DNA of 10,432 bases from positions 1-10,432 of the forward strand of contig CAZAMT010000134.1 of the NCBI GenBank assembly GCA_964486145.1, written 5' to 3'. The DNA is from CAZAMT01 sp964486145. Its GTDB lineage: Bacteria > Bacteroidota > Bacteroidia > Bacteroidales > JAAAOM01. Made by a program: the position numbers and the translations under genes. Below, piece by piece: positions 1 to 7,369 of this stretch. The notes beneath the pieces are model-generated. The model worked only from the letters and a program-made list of their open reading frames with translations. It was not told the DNA's origin and ran no database searches. The stretch's first letter is position 1. Each line of letters starts with the position of its first letter.

Positions 1-8
1 GGCGGATA

Positions 9-29
9 GCTTGCTCCGATTTGTCGGAG
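9..29. repeat. Palindromic REP-like sequence at left edge
   Basis: Positions 14-29 form a perfect 6-bp stem with a 4-base loop (CTCCGA-TTTG-TCGGAG). It sits 7 bases past the stop codon of the minus-strand Gfo/Idh gene. On the minus strand no T-run follows it in the visible bases, so it is not a standard intrinsic terminator. The 10-mer GCTTGCTCCG at 9-18, which overlaps the stem, recurs as its reverse complement at 10422-10431. It could be part of a short intergenic palindromic repeat that also helps end transcription; the element is cut by the window edge. Confidence 0.45.
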
Positions 30-36
30 GTCTGTT

Positions 37-1038
37 TCATTTAAGAATTTCATTATCATGTTCCGGATAAACCAATCCACATTCTTTTCGGATATTATCC
101 ATCATGTTCATAATATCGAGGGTTAAATCGAGAGGCATCAAAGGGCTTTCAGTTAATTTTTCATCCAAACAATGCATAACTTCCTGCGCTTCATAGTTAT
201 ATCCATTTCCCTCTGATGGAATGGCAACGTGTTCATGCTCACCATCATGATAATAAATATCAATACTTGTTGGAGTGAAAAAACGCCGGTTTACCACAAT
301 TTTACCTTTTGTGCCATATACAGTTGCAACAATTTCTGTATCGGTAACAATGGATGCATATACCTCGGCTAATTGCCCCCCGGGAAATTTCATTATTACC
401 GAACAGCTATCATCTACCCCGGTACTTCCGATGTTGGCGAAAGCTTTTAACTCAGATGGATTTCCCAACAATAACCTGGTAATAAAAACCGGATAAATAC
501 CAACATCCAACAGGGCGCCACCTCCGAGTTCTTTATTGAATAAACGCCATTCAGGATCTTTATTTCCAACGAATCCAAAATCTGCTTTTATCATTTGAAT
601 ATCACCAACAACCTTTTTTTGCAAAAGATCCTGAAGTTTTATTGTACTGGGTAAAAACCTGGTCCACAATGCTTCCATTACAAAGGTATTGTGTTTTTTT
701 GCTGTGGCTGCCATGATTTTCACCTCTTTGGTATTCATAGCCATTGGTTTTTCGCATAAAACGGCTTTCCCTTGTTCGAGACACATTATGGTGTTTTTAA
801 AATGCTCGGTATGCGGAGTGGCCACATAGATGATATCAACGTCCTGATCGTATGCAAGATGGCGATAACCTTCGTAGCTGCGGTCCACCTGGTATTCTTT
901 GGCAAATATATCTGCTCTTTTCTGTGCGCGGGAAGCAACTGCCAGTAGACGAGCATTGGGAATCGTCTTCAATCCTTCTGCAAATTTATGGGCGATACGG
1001 CCGGGACCAATGATTCCCCAATTGTAGATTTTGTTCAT
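37..1038 (-). CDS. Gfo/Idh/MocA family oxidoreductase (dihydrodiol/xylose dehydrogenase-like)
   Basis: A complete 333-residue cytosolic NAD(P)-dependent oxidoreductase. The N-terminal Rossmann fold shows the dinucleotide motif G-I-I-G-P-G-R-I-A (residues 8-16), and the family signature E96-K97-P98 carries the lysine that normally helps catalysis. The stretch M-E-A-L-W-T-R-F (121-128) and D178-V-G-I-Y182 are typical of the branch containing trans-1,2-dihydrobenzenediol dehydrogenase and D-xylose 1-dehydrogenase, in which Tyr replaces the catalytic His of other branches. The length is normal for this family. No signal peptide is visible, unlike the exported Tat-type Gfo/Idh proteins common in Bacteroidota. 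It starts 3 bases after the stop of the upstream aldo/keto reductase, so the two are almost surely cotranscribed. The substrate is probably a sugar or small aldehyde/diol; sequence alone does not fix it. Confidence 0.9.
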   Translation of the reverse strand: MNKIYNWGIIGPGRIAHKFAEGLKTIPNARLLAVASRAQKRADIFAKEYQVDRSYEGYRHLAYDQDVDIIYVATPHTEHFKNTIMCLEQGKAVLCEKPMAMNTKEVKIMAATAKKHNTFVMEALWTRFLPSTIKLQDLLQKKVVGDIQMIKADFGFVGNKDPEWRLFNKELGGGALLDVGIYPVFITRLLLGNPSELKAFANIGSTGVDDSCSVIMKFPGGQLAEVYASIVTDTEIVATVYGTKGKIVVNRRFFTPTSIDIYYHDGEHEHVAIPSEGNGYNYEAQEVMHCLDEKLTESPLMPLDLTLDIMNMMDNIRKECGLVYPEHDNEILK

Positions 1039-1041
1039 TTT

Positions 1042-2028
1042 TTAATTAAGTATATTTTCAATTTCCAATAATTCGTGGTTTTGGAATGAAAGGTTTTCCA
1101 ACGTTTTTAGGTTTTGTTCCAACTGTTTCACCGAACTGGCCCCTATCAACACTGAAGTTATTCTTTGATCTTTTAATAACCAGGCCAAAGCCAGTTGTGC
1201 CATGGATTGATTTCTGTTTTCTGCAATTTTCTGCAACTGAACTACTTTGTTCATGGTTTCTTCATTAACTTCCTGTCGCTTCAAGTGGCCAACATTTTTT
1301 GCTGCACGTGAATCATCTGGTATTCCTTTGATGTATTTGTCGGTGAGCAATCCTTGAGCCAGGGGAGAAAAAGCAATGCACCCAATACCTTCTTCCTCGA
1401 GTGTTTCCAGCAATCCGCTCTCTACCCATCGCTCAAACATGGAGTATTTGGGTTGATGAATGAATAATGGCACCCCTTGAGATTTCATGTATTCGGAGGC
1501 CCGTTTGGTTAGATCAGCAGGATAATTTGAAATGCCGGCATAAAGTGCTTTTCCCTGTTTTACAATATCGGCAAGAGCTGTCATGGTTTCTTCCAATGGA
1601 GTATCCGGGTCGGGCCGGTGATGATAAAAAATATCAACATAGTCAAGTCCCATGCGTTTCAAGCTTTGGTTGCAACTGGCCATAAGGTATTTTCTGGATC
1701 CCCAGTTTCCATACGGGCCGTCCCACATATCGTATCCTGCTTTACTTGAAATAATGAGTTCATCGCGGTATGGGTTAAAGTCCTGTGCCATATACTTTCC
1801 AAAATTTTCCTCTGCTGAGCCGTAAGGAGGACCATAATTATTAGCAAGATCAAAGTGTGTAATTCCACTATCAAATGCTTTCCGGAGAATATCCCTTCCA
1901 TTTTCAAAAACATCAACTCCGCCGAAATTATGCCATAAACCAAGTGAAATGGCAGGTAAATGAATGCCGCTTCTTCCGCAGCGGTTGTAAACCATCTTTT
2001 GGTATCGATTACTTTTTGCCTGGTACAT
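1042..2028 (-). CDS. Aldo/keto reductase, YghZ/L-glyceraldehyde-3-phosphate reductase type
   Basis: A 328-residue NADPH-dependent aldo/keto reductase closely resembling E. coli YghZ (Gpr), which reduces L-glyceraldehyde 3-phosphate and methylglyoxal. YghZ-like landmarks are seen throughout: S-L-G-L-W-H-N-F-G near residue 28, L-A-N-N-Y-G-P-P (61-68), Y-V-D-I-F-Y-H-H-R (130-138) and the late L-I-G-A-S motif. The catalytic tetrad can be assigned as D60, Y65, K96 and H137. The reading frame is open to an ATG at 2091, but the start at 2028 was chosen because the protein from M-Y-Q-A-K-S-N-R-Y aligns with the YghZ N terminus (R-Y followed by C-G-x-S-G), while the extra 21 residues look non-coding. 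It is the first gene of a divergent two-gene operon. A role in detoxifying or reducing aldehydes made by the neighbouring aldolase is plausible but inferred. Confidence 0.9.
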   Translation of the reverse strand: MYQAKSNRYQKMVYNRCGRSGIHLPAISLGLWHNFGGVDVFENGRDILRKAFDSGITHFDLANNYGPPYGSAEENFGKYMAQDFNPYRDELIISSKAGYDMWDGPYGNWGSRKYLMASCNQSLKRMGLDYVDIFYHHRPDPDTPLEETMTALADIVKQGKALYAGISNYPADLTKRASEYMKSQGVPLFIHQPKYSMFERWVESGLLETLEEEGIGCIAFSPLAQGLLTDKYIKGIPDDSRAAKNVGHLKRQEVNEETMNKVVQLQKIAENRNQSMAQLALAWLLKDQRITSVLIGASSVKQLEQNLKTLENLSFQNHELLEIENILN

Positions 2029-2191
2029 AATGTTTACTTTATAATAATTATCATGTGAATGTACATTTTTTCTTACGTATACGAAGATCACTCCGAATAT
2101 TTTATTTAATCCAGAATAAAAAACAATATATCAAAACAGTCTGTCCGTGTTACCTGAATAATGTGAATTCCTTCTCGTTGCTTGTTGCTGG

Positions 2192-2209
2192 ATTGTTTCA
2201 ACAATTGTT
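2192..2209. promoter_or_regulatory. Overlapping inverted repeats, possible operator
   Basis: The bases ATTGTT-TC-AACAAT (2192-2205) form a 6+6 inverted repeat. Its right half is shared with a second, perfect 10-bp palindrome, AACAATTGTT (2200-2209). The arrangement gives three half-sites of the ATTGTT type in 18 bases, about 35 bases upstream of the putative -7 element of the plus-strand operon. This is a reasonable site for a dimeric repressor or activator, but AT-rich palindromes arise easily by chance and no regulator gene is in the window. Confidence 0.3.
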
Positions 2210-2243
2210 AATAACTTCCGATGGCAGGGTTATTTGAATTTGA

Positions 2244-2251
2244 TAAATTTG
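2244..2251 (+). promoter_or_regulatory. Putative Bacteroidota -7 promoter element
   Basis: TAAATTTG matches the Bacteroidota sigma-ABfr -7 consensus TAnnTTTG exactly and lies 24 bases before the chosen ATG of the HAD-IIA gene, which leaves room for a short leader. A -33 TTG at the usual spacing of about 19-21 bases is not seen; the nearest upstream TTG (2205-2207) is too far away. It is therefore a half-supported promoter for the plus-strand operon. Confidence 0.4.
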
Positions 2252-2275
2252 TATTGCAACAGACAAAACAGATGT

Positions 2276-3070
2276 ATGGAAAAGTTCATCGAGGCCATTC
2301 GCTCAAAGAAAGGCTTCATATGTGATATGGACGGAGTCATTTATCATGGCAATCGATTGCTGCCAGGGGTAAAGGAGTTTTTAAAGTGGGTGCGCGATGA
2401 AAAAAAGAAGTTTCTTTTTTTAACCAATAGTTCAGAACGTACCCCTCGTGAACTTCAGGAGAAACTTGCAAGATTGGGTATTGAAGCTGAGCGCAATGCT
2501 TTTTACACCAGTGCATTAGCTACGGCAATGTTTCTTTCGAGTCAGCACCCAAAGGGAAGTGCATACATCATTGGTGAAGCCGGGTTGATCAATGCCCTGT
2601 ACAATGTTGGATACACCATGAACAATATCGATCCGGATTATGTGGTGGTCGGAGAATCGCGTTCATACAGCTACGAGCGCATTGAGCAAGCGGTTAATCT
2701 TGTTTTAAAAGGAGCCAAACTCATTGGTACCAATCCTGATTTAACAGGTCCCATCGAAAACGGTATTGCACCGGCAACAAAAGCCCTGATTTCACCCATT
2801 GAACTGGCTACCGGAAAATCAGCCTACTTTGTGGGAAAACCCAATCCGTTAATGATGCGTAATGCTTTGAAAAAAATCGGTTGCACTCGCGAGGAATCTA
2901 TCATCATCGGCGACCGCATGGATACGGACATCATCGCCGGTATTGAATCTGAAATTGATACATGTCTTGTACTCAGTGGTATTTCCCAACGTAATACCAT
3001 AGACCAGTTTCCTTACCGTCCAAAATTTGTTTTGGATGACGTTGGAGCTATTACGCAAAATCCAAATTAA
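2276..3070 (+). CDS. nagD: NagD-like HAD-IIA sugar-phosphate/nucleotide phosphatase
   Basis: A 264-residue cytosolic HAD phosphatase of subfamily IIA, the family of E. coli NagD and of 4-nitrophenylphosphatase/phosphoglycolate phosphatase. HAD motif I is D17-M-D19-G, with D17 the expected nucleophile; motif II is L-T50-N51; motif III is Y-F-V-G-K188-P; motif IV is G-D213-R-M-D216-T-D218. The run D-Y-V-V-V-G-E-S-R-S-Y (121-131) and the end with L-V-L-S-G-I-S and F-P-Y-R-P-K follow NagD closely. The frame is open back to a TTG at 2234, but the ATG at 2276 puts the DxDG motif at the normal distance from the N terminus and leaves the -7 element outside the gene. It is the first gene of the plus-strand operon, with 5 bases to the sulfatase gene. 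Family members act on nucleoside monophosphates and small sugar phosphates; the substrate here is unknown, and the symbol reflects similarity only. Confidence 0.88.
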   Translation: MEKFIEAIRSKKGFICDMDGVIYHGNRLLPGVKEFLKWVRDEKKKFLFLTNSSERTPRELQEKLARLGIEAERNAFYTSALATAMFLSSQHPKGSAYIIGEAGLINALYNVGYTMNNIDPDYVVVGESRSYSYERIEQAVNLVLKGAKLIGTNPDLTGPIENGIAPATKALISPIELATGKSAYFVGKPNPLMMRNALKKIGCTREESIIIGDRMDTDIIAGIESEIDTCLVLSGISQRNTIDQFPYRPKFVLDDVGAITQNPN

Positions 3071-3075
3071 AAAAT

Positions 3076-4410
3076 ATGACGAAACGAAACCTTATTCTAT
3101 CTATCATTCTCGTTTTTGCATTTTCATCTTTATTACTTTTCACTTCACTGCAATTAAAAGATGATCGACCAAATGTTGTATTGATCATGGCCGATGATAT
3201 GGGGTTTGAATGTTTAAGCAGTTACGGTTCTTTGAGTTATCAAACACCTGTGCTCGATAGTTTGGCCAGCAAAGGAATTCGTTTTAACAATGCTATTTCT
3301 CAACCTTTGTGTACACCTTCCCGGGTAAAAATTATGACAGGTAAATATAATTTCAGAAATTATGAATATTTTGGCTACCTGAATCCCAACCAAAAAACAT
3401 TTGGACATCTTTTTCAGGATGCCGGTTATAGAACATGCATCACCGGAAAATGGCAACTGAATGGAATTTATCATGATTTGGAGAGCAACCAGGATAAAGA
3501 CCGACCTTACCAATTCGGTTTTGATGAATACTGTCTGTGGCAACTTACCAAAAACAAACAAAAAGGAGAACGGTATGCAAAGCCCTTGATCGAAGAAAAT
3601 GGTGTAGAAAAGAGTTACGGTATTGATGATTACGGACCGGATATTTTTGTTAATTATATTTTAAATTTCATCGAGAGAAATAAGAAACATCCGTTTTTCA
3701 TTTATTACCCGATGGTTTTGGTGCATGATCCGTTTGTACCTACGCCTGATTCACCAGAATGGAAAGATTCAACCCGCAGGTACGAAAACGATACGGCTTA
3801 TTTTGATGACATGATGTCTTATACAGATAAAATCATTGGTAAAATTGCAGGAAAATTGAAGGAATCAGGTCTGGATAATAATACATTGTTTATATTTACT
3901 GGCGATAATGGCACTCACCGGTCTATTGTGACTATGACAAATGATGGACCGTATCGCGGAGGTAAGGGAATGACCACAGATGCAGGTACAAGGGTTCCAA
4001 TGGTTGTTTACTGGCCGGAATATCTTAAAAAATCCAGTGTGTACGAACCTCTCATTGAATTTAGTGACTTCTATGCCACTTTCAGTGATTTGTTAAACAA
4101 GAGCGAACCATCCGATGGTAAAAGCTTTTATACATTGCTGAAAAATCAGGAGCATGTGCCCAGGGAAACCGCATTTGTTCATTATGACCCGCAATGGGGA
4201 AAGTGGGTAAATCAATTTGCCGGCAGGTTTGTTCGTACGATAAAATATAAATTGTACGATAATGGTGCTTTTTATCATCTTGAAAACGATAAAAGGGAAG
4301 AAAAACCAATTCAGGACAGAGAATTGACCAAAGAGGAAGGCACCATTAAAAATAATCTTCAAAAAATTTTAGATAATAAACCGGCATGGGAGAAAACTGT
4401 TGAAAAATGA
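3076..4410 (+). CDS. Exported type I (formylglycine) sulfatase
   Basis: A 444-residue sulfatase of the alkaline phosphatase superfamily (S1 type). A lysine/arginine-containing N terminus and a hydrophobic segment (about residues 5-25) indicate a signal peptide or membrane anchor, so the catalytic domain should be periplasmic; no lipobox cysteine is seen. The metal ligands D40-D41 lie in N-V-V-L-I-M-A-D-D. The sequence C79-T-P-S-R83, followed by M-T-G, is the Cys-type motif that must be converted to formylglycine. Other expected active-site residues are K125 (T-G-K-W), H217 (L-V-H-D), D277-N278 with H281 (G-D-N-G-T-H) and K297 (G-G-K-G-M). All key residues are present, so activity is expected if a maturase is encoded elsewhere in the genome; none is in this window. 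It lies 5 bases after the NagD-like gene and 7 bases before another HAD gene, which implies cotranscription. It probably desulfates a carbohydrate; the position of the sulfate and the substrate are not predictable here. Confidence 0.92.
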   Translation: MTKRNLILSIILVFAFSSLLLFTSLQLKDDRPNVVLIMADDMGFECLSSYGSLSYQTPVLDSLASKGIRFNNAISQPLCTPSRVKIMTGKYNFRNYEYFGYLNPNQKTFGHLFQDAGYRTCITGKWQLNGIYHDLESNQDKDRPYQFGFDEYCLWQLTKNKQKGERYAKPLIEENGVEKSYGIDDYGPDIFVNYILNFIERNKKHPFFIYYPMVLVHDPFVPTPDSPEWKDSTRRYENDTAYFDDMMSYTDKIIGKIAGKLKESGLDNNTLFIFTGDNGTHRSIVTMTNDGPYRGGKGMTTDAGTRVPMVVYWPEYLKKSSVYEPLIEFSDFYATFSDLLNKSEPSDGKSFYTLLKNQEHVPRETAFVHYDPQWGKWVNQFAGRFVRTIKYKLYDNGAFYHLENDKREEKPIQDRELTKEEGTIKNNLQKILDNKPAWEKTVEK

Positions 4411-4417
4411 AAGAGCT

Positions 4418-5062
4418 ATGTTAAAAGGAGTTTTGTTTGATATGGATGGAGTATTGGTTGATTCAGAAGCATATATTTGCAAAGCCGGAATGATGATGTT
4501 CAAAGAAAAAGGATTGGAAGTTTCTGAAGAGGATTTTAAACCATTCATCGGAATGGGAGAAAACCGCTACCTCGGTGGTGTTGCCGAAAAATATAACCTG
4601 GAATACGATATTGAAGAAATCAAGGCACGGACATATGAAATTTATGATGGATTAGTAAAAGATGAGCTTCAACCATTGCCCGGTGTAGTTCAGTTCATTG
4701 AGAAATGCAGGTTGAAGGATTTAAAACTCGCTGTTGCCACCTCAGCAGATGAAACAAAGATGTTGATCAATCTCAGGGAAATGGGATTTACGGAAGATGA
4801 CTTCGATGCGCTTATCAACGGATTGATGGTGGAAAGAAAAAAACCTGATCCCGAAATATACATCAAAGCGGCTCGTGCCATTGGATTAGAGGCTAAAGAC
4901 TGCCTTGTTGTGGAAGATGCCGTATCAGGGGTGAAAGCTGCCAAAGCAGCAGGTTCGAAATGCCTGGCCGTGATGTCAAGCTTTAATGAAGAAGATTTGC
5001 ATGAAGCTGATTGGATTGTAAATGATTTGAAAGATGTTTCTGAAGAAGTATTCAATTGGTAA
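4418..5062 (+). CDS. HAD family hydrolase, beta-phosphoglucomutase/sugar phosphatase-like
   Basis: A 214-residue cytosolic HAD protein of subfamily IA with an alpha-helical cap at about residues 17-85. Motif I is F-D8-M-D10-G-V-L-V-D-S-E, motif II is A-T-S109, motif III is K142-P-D-P, and motif IV is V-V-E167-D168-A-V-S-G. The E-D-A-x-x-G form of motif IV is common to beta-phosphoglucomutase, 2-deoxyglucose-6-phosphatase and related sugar phosphatases. M-x-x-x-x-L-x-x-x-G around the cap and a length near 215 also fit this group. The ATG at 4418 was preferred over a TTG at 4400 that would overlap the sulfatase stop. Its place in the operon suggests a phosphatase or mutase acting on an intermediate of the same pathway; phosphatase versus mutase cannot be decided by eye. 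Confidence 0.85.
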   Translation: MLKGVLFDMDGVLVDSEAYICKAGMMMFKEKGLEVSEEDFKPFIGMGENRYLGGVAEKYNLEYDIEEIKARTYEIYDGLVKDELQPLPGVVQFIEKCRLKDLKLAVATSADETKMLINLREMGFTEDDFDALINGLMVERKKPDPEIYIKAARAIGLEAKDCLVVEDAVSGVKAAKAAGSKCLAVMSSFNEEDLHEADWIVNDLKDVSEEVFNW

Positions 5063-5127
5063 AGCGGCATGGGAAAATTCAATTTCATAACACAAAAAAT
5101 GATAAATAATTAAACAAAACATAATCT

Positions 5128-6126
5128 ATGGAATATACAACCCTTGGAAAAGGTGAGCTGGAAATAACGAATATTGTATTTGGTGCATGGGCTATCGGTG
5201 GATGGATGTGGGGTGGTGCTGATAAAAACGATGCCATTGATGCTATTCATACAGCAATGGAGCGGGGTATTACAACCATTGATACCGCTCCGGTATACGG
5301 ATTTGGAAAAAGTGAAGAAATTGTAGGCGAGGCAATAAAAGGTAAGCGTGATAAACTGCAAATACTTACCAAATATGGACTTCGGTGGGACACAGACAAA
5401 GGTCAGAAGTTTTTTGCCAGTAAGGATGACAATGGAAAAATTAAAATTCTGCATAAATACGCCGGTAAAGAAGGAATCATCAAAGAATGTGAGGAAAGCC
5501 TAAAACGATTGGGAACCGATTACATTGATTTATACCAAATTCACTGGCCCGATGTAACAACTCCGGTTGAAGAAAGCATGGAAGCTGTTGATCGCCTTAT
5601 TGAACAGGGTAAGGTACGGTATTCCGGTGTTTGCAATTACGACAAACCGGAGACGGAATCGGCATTTAAAGCCTCAGGTATTGTTAGTAACCAGGTGCCT
5701 TATAGCATGCTCGACAGACACATCGAAGCAAAGCTGGTTCCGTATTGTGTTGAAAATGGCATTGGTATTTTGGCCTATAGCCCACTCCAAAGGGGATTTC
5801 TTACAGGAAAAATAAAACCCGGCCATCAGTTTAACGAAGGGGATCACAGGGTTAATCAACCCTATTTTAAAGAGACAAACCTAATACAGATCAATGCTTT
5901 CCTTGATGAGATCAAGCCCATTGCAAAAAATCATAACGCCACCTTAAGTCAGTTGGTAATTAACTGGACCCTTCAACAAAAAGGCATAACTGCAGCCCTT
6001 GTTGGTGCGAGAAATCCTGAGCAGGTGAAAGAAAATGCGAAATCACTGGATTTTAATCTTGTACAGGACGAATTGGATTACATCACCATTAAATTGGATA
6101 ATTTGCTTGAAAGAATAGATAAATAA
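5128..6126 (+). CDS. Aldo/keto reductase
   Basis: A 332-residue NAD(P)H-dependent aldo/keto reductase. The catalytic tetrad is D52 (T-I-D-T-A-P-V-Y), Y57, K82 (I-L-T-K-Y-G) and H139 (Y-Q-I-H-W). The later motifs Y-S-P-L-Q-R-G-F-L-T-G-K and L-V-G-A-R-N-P-E-Q (NADP-binding region) are intact. The sequence belongs to the AKR11/AKR12-like bacterial branch (L-G-K-x-x-L-x-I-x-x-I-V-F-G-A-W at the N terminus) and is clearly different from the YghZ-type enzyme at 1042-2028. The leader is A-rich with no Shine-Dalgarno sequence. A 65-base gap precedes it, the largest inside the main part of the operon, and could allow a secondary promoter, although no TAnnTTTG match is visible there. The PHP gene follows after 5 bases. 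Such enzymes reduce small aldehydes or sugars or oxidise sugars; a role on an aldehyde from the downstream aldolase is an inference. Confidence 0.9.
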   Translation: MEYTTLGKGELEITNIVFGAWAIGGWMWGGADKNDAIDAIHTAMERGITTIDTAPVYGFGKSEEIVGEAIKGKRDKLQILTKYGLRWDTDKGQKFFASKDDNGKIKILHKYAGKEGIIKECEESLKRLGTDYIDLYQIHWPDVTTPVEESMEAVDRLIEQGKVRYSGVCNYDKPETESAFKASGIVSNQVPYSMLDRHIEAKLVPYCVENGIGILAYSPLQRGFLTGKIKPGHQFNEGDHRVNQPYFKETNLIQINAFLDEIKPIAKNHNATLSQLVINWTLQQKGITAALVGARNPEQVKENAKSLDFNLVQDELDYITIKLDNLLERIDK

Positions 6127-6131
6127 GTTAA

Positions 6132-7361
6132 ATGAAGAATATTATTAGAAATTTCGGTAACAAAGACATGCTGATTAACTGGTACGCCAACATTGGCAAC
6201 GATCAGATAAAAAATGTAAATAATCACATTCATAGTCCATATTCGTTTAGTGCATTTGAAAATATGGAACAGGCATTTAAAATGGCCAAAGATGAAGATA
6301 TATCTGTACTGGGCATTAATGATTTTTTTGTAACCGACGGTTATAAAGAGTTTTATGATCTTGCGGTAAAAAACAATATTTTCCCGCTTTTTAACATCGA
6401 GTTTATAGGGCTGTTAAAAAAGGAACAAAAAGAAGGAATTCGGATCAATGATCCGAGTAATCCCGGACGTACCTATTTCAGTGGCAAAGGACTTGATCAC
6501 CCGGTGCACTTAGATACCAAATACAAAATGACCCTGGACATCCTCAAATTGGAGAGCCAGAAACAAGTTGTGTTAATGATCGAAAAACTGAATGATCATT
6601 TAAAAAAAATAAAAAGTGACCTGCACTTTACATACGATAGCATTAAAAATGAATATGCGGAGGATTTGGTGCGTGAAAGGCATATCGCGAAAGCTTTGCG
6701 CGTTGCAATCAATAATAAAAATTACCCGGAAATTAAACTGCAGGATTTTTTAATGCAACTATACGGTGGGAAAGAATCAAAAGTGAACCATGAGAACAGT
6801 TCTGCATTTGAGGGCGAACTACGTTCCAATTTACTAAAAGCAGGAGGCGTAGCATTTGTACCTGAAGATGATAAGGCATTTTTAGAGATTCCTGAAATCA
6901 TTGAAATTATTATACATGCCGGTGGAATCCCGACCTATCCGGTATTGCTTGATAATGCAGTTGGGGAAATTACTGAATTTGAGAATGATTACAATAAACT
7001 TTATAAGCGATTGACAGGTCTTGGCGTTTACTCCGTTGAATTGATCCCAAACCGAAACAAGCTTGAAACCCTGGAAAGTTTTGTTTCATTTTTTCATGAT
7101 AAAGGTTTTATTGTAACGTTTGGAACAGAACACAACTCACCTGAATTATTTCCATTGACAATAACCACCAGAGGCAATACACCATTGAGCAGCAGATTAT
7201 TGGAAACAGGTTACGAAGGTGCCTGTGTTGTGGCAGCACATGAGTACCTTCGTGCGCAGGATCAGGAGGGTTATATTGATAAAAAAGGGAAAGCAAAGAT
7301 CAAAGAGAGGGGCGAATTTGCATTGTTAGGAAAAGCTGTAATTGAAAAATTTTTAAGTTAA
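6132..7361 (+). CDS. PHP-domain protein with altered metal-binding residues
   Basis: A 409-residue cytosolic protein with a PHP (polymerase and histidinol phosphatase) fold. Motif I is N-N-H32-I-H34-S-P-Y-S-F, followed by the usual helix and G-I-N-D64 where family members mostly have T-D-H. E90 (F-N-I-E-F) matches the conserved motif III glutamate. R-E-R-H184-I-A-K-A-L followed by an insertion and A-G-G (263-265) resembles the TrpH/YciV (RNase AM, nucleoside bisphosphate phosphatase) subgroup. There, however, the usual A-H-P is replaced by T-Y269-P, and the late D-x-H becomes G-T-E333-H334. Several canonical metal ligands are thus missing or moved, so it may bind fewer metals, act on a different substrate, or be non-catalytic. 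It is 5 bases after the aldo/keto reductase gene and 8 bases before the aldolase/dehydrogenase fusion, which suggests a role in the same sugar pathway, perhaps as a phosphoesterase. The exact function is not recognised. Confidence 0.8.
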   Translation: MKNIIRNFGNKDMLINWYANIGNDQIKNVNNHIHSPYSFSAFENMEQAFKMAKDEDISVLGINDFFVTDGYKEFYDLAVKNNIFPLFNIEFIGLLKKEQKEGIRINDPSNPGRTYFSGKGLDHPVHLDTKYKMTLDILKLESQKQVVLMIEKLNDHLKKIKSDLHFTYDSIKNEYAEDLVRERHIAKALRVAINNKNYPEIKLQDFLMQLYGGKESKVNHENSSAFEGELRSNLLKAGGVAFVPEDDKAFLEIPEIIEIIIHAGGIPTYPVLLDNAVGEITEFENDYNKLYKRLTGLGVYSVELIPNRNKLETLESFVSFFHDKGFIVTFGTEHNSPELFPLTITTRGNTPLSSRLLETGYEGACVVAAHEYLRAQDQEGYIDKKGKAKIKERGEFALLGKAVIEKFLS

Positions 7362-7369
7362 GCAGAAAA

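Larger units (their letters stand above)
2029..2275. other. Divergent intergenic region
   Basis: This 247-base AT-rich stretch separates the start of the minus-strand aldo/keto reductase gene from the start of the plus-strand operon, so promoters for both directions should lie here. It holds a Bacteroidota -7 match at 2244-2251 on the plus strand, overlapping inverted repeats at 2192-2209, a 7-base direct repeat (GTTGCTT/GTTGCTG, 2177-2190) and an 8-bp palindrome CGTATACG at 2076-2083. No convincing TAnnTTTG element was found for the minus-strand gene. No small ORF or RNA gene is convincing. Confidence 0.7.

Noticed and set aside
14..29. Intrinsic terminator for the minus-strand operon
   Set aside because: The hairpin is good, but no T-run follows on the minus strand in the visible bases, so it is reported as a palindromic repeat instead.
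2029..2091. N-terminal extension of the YghZ-like reductase to the ATG at 2091
   Set aside because: The extra 21 residues have no counterpart in YghZ-type enzymes, and the next ATG gives a standard N terminus.
2055..2237. Small plus-strand open frame of 60 codons in the divergent region
   Set aside because: It has no recognisable domain, overlaps the probable regulatory region and its composition looks non-coding.
4690..5088. Minus-strand open frame of 132 codons opposite the second HAD gene
   Set aside because: The plus strand has all four HAD motifs; the antisense product is low-complexity Ser/Ala-rich with no recognisable domain.
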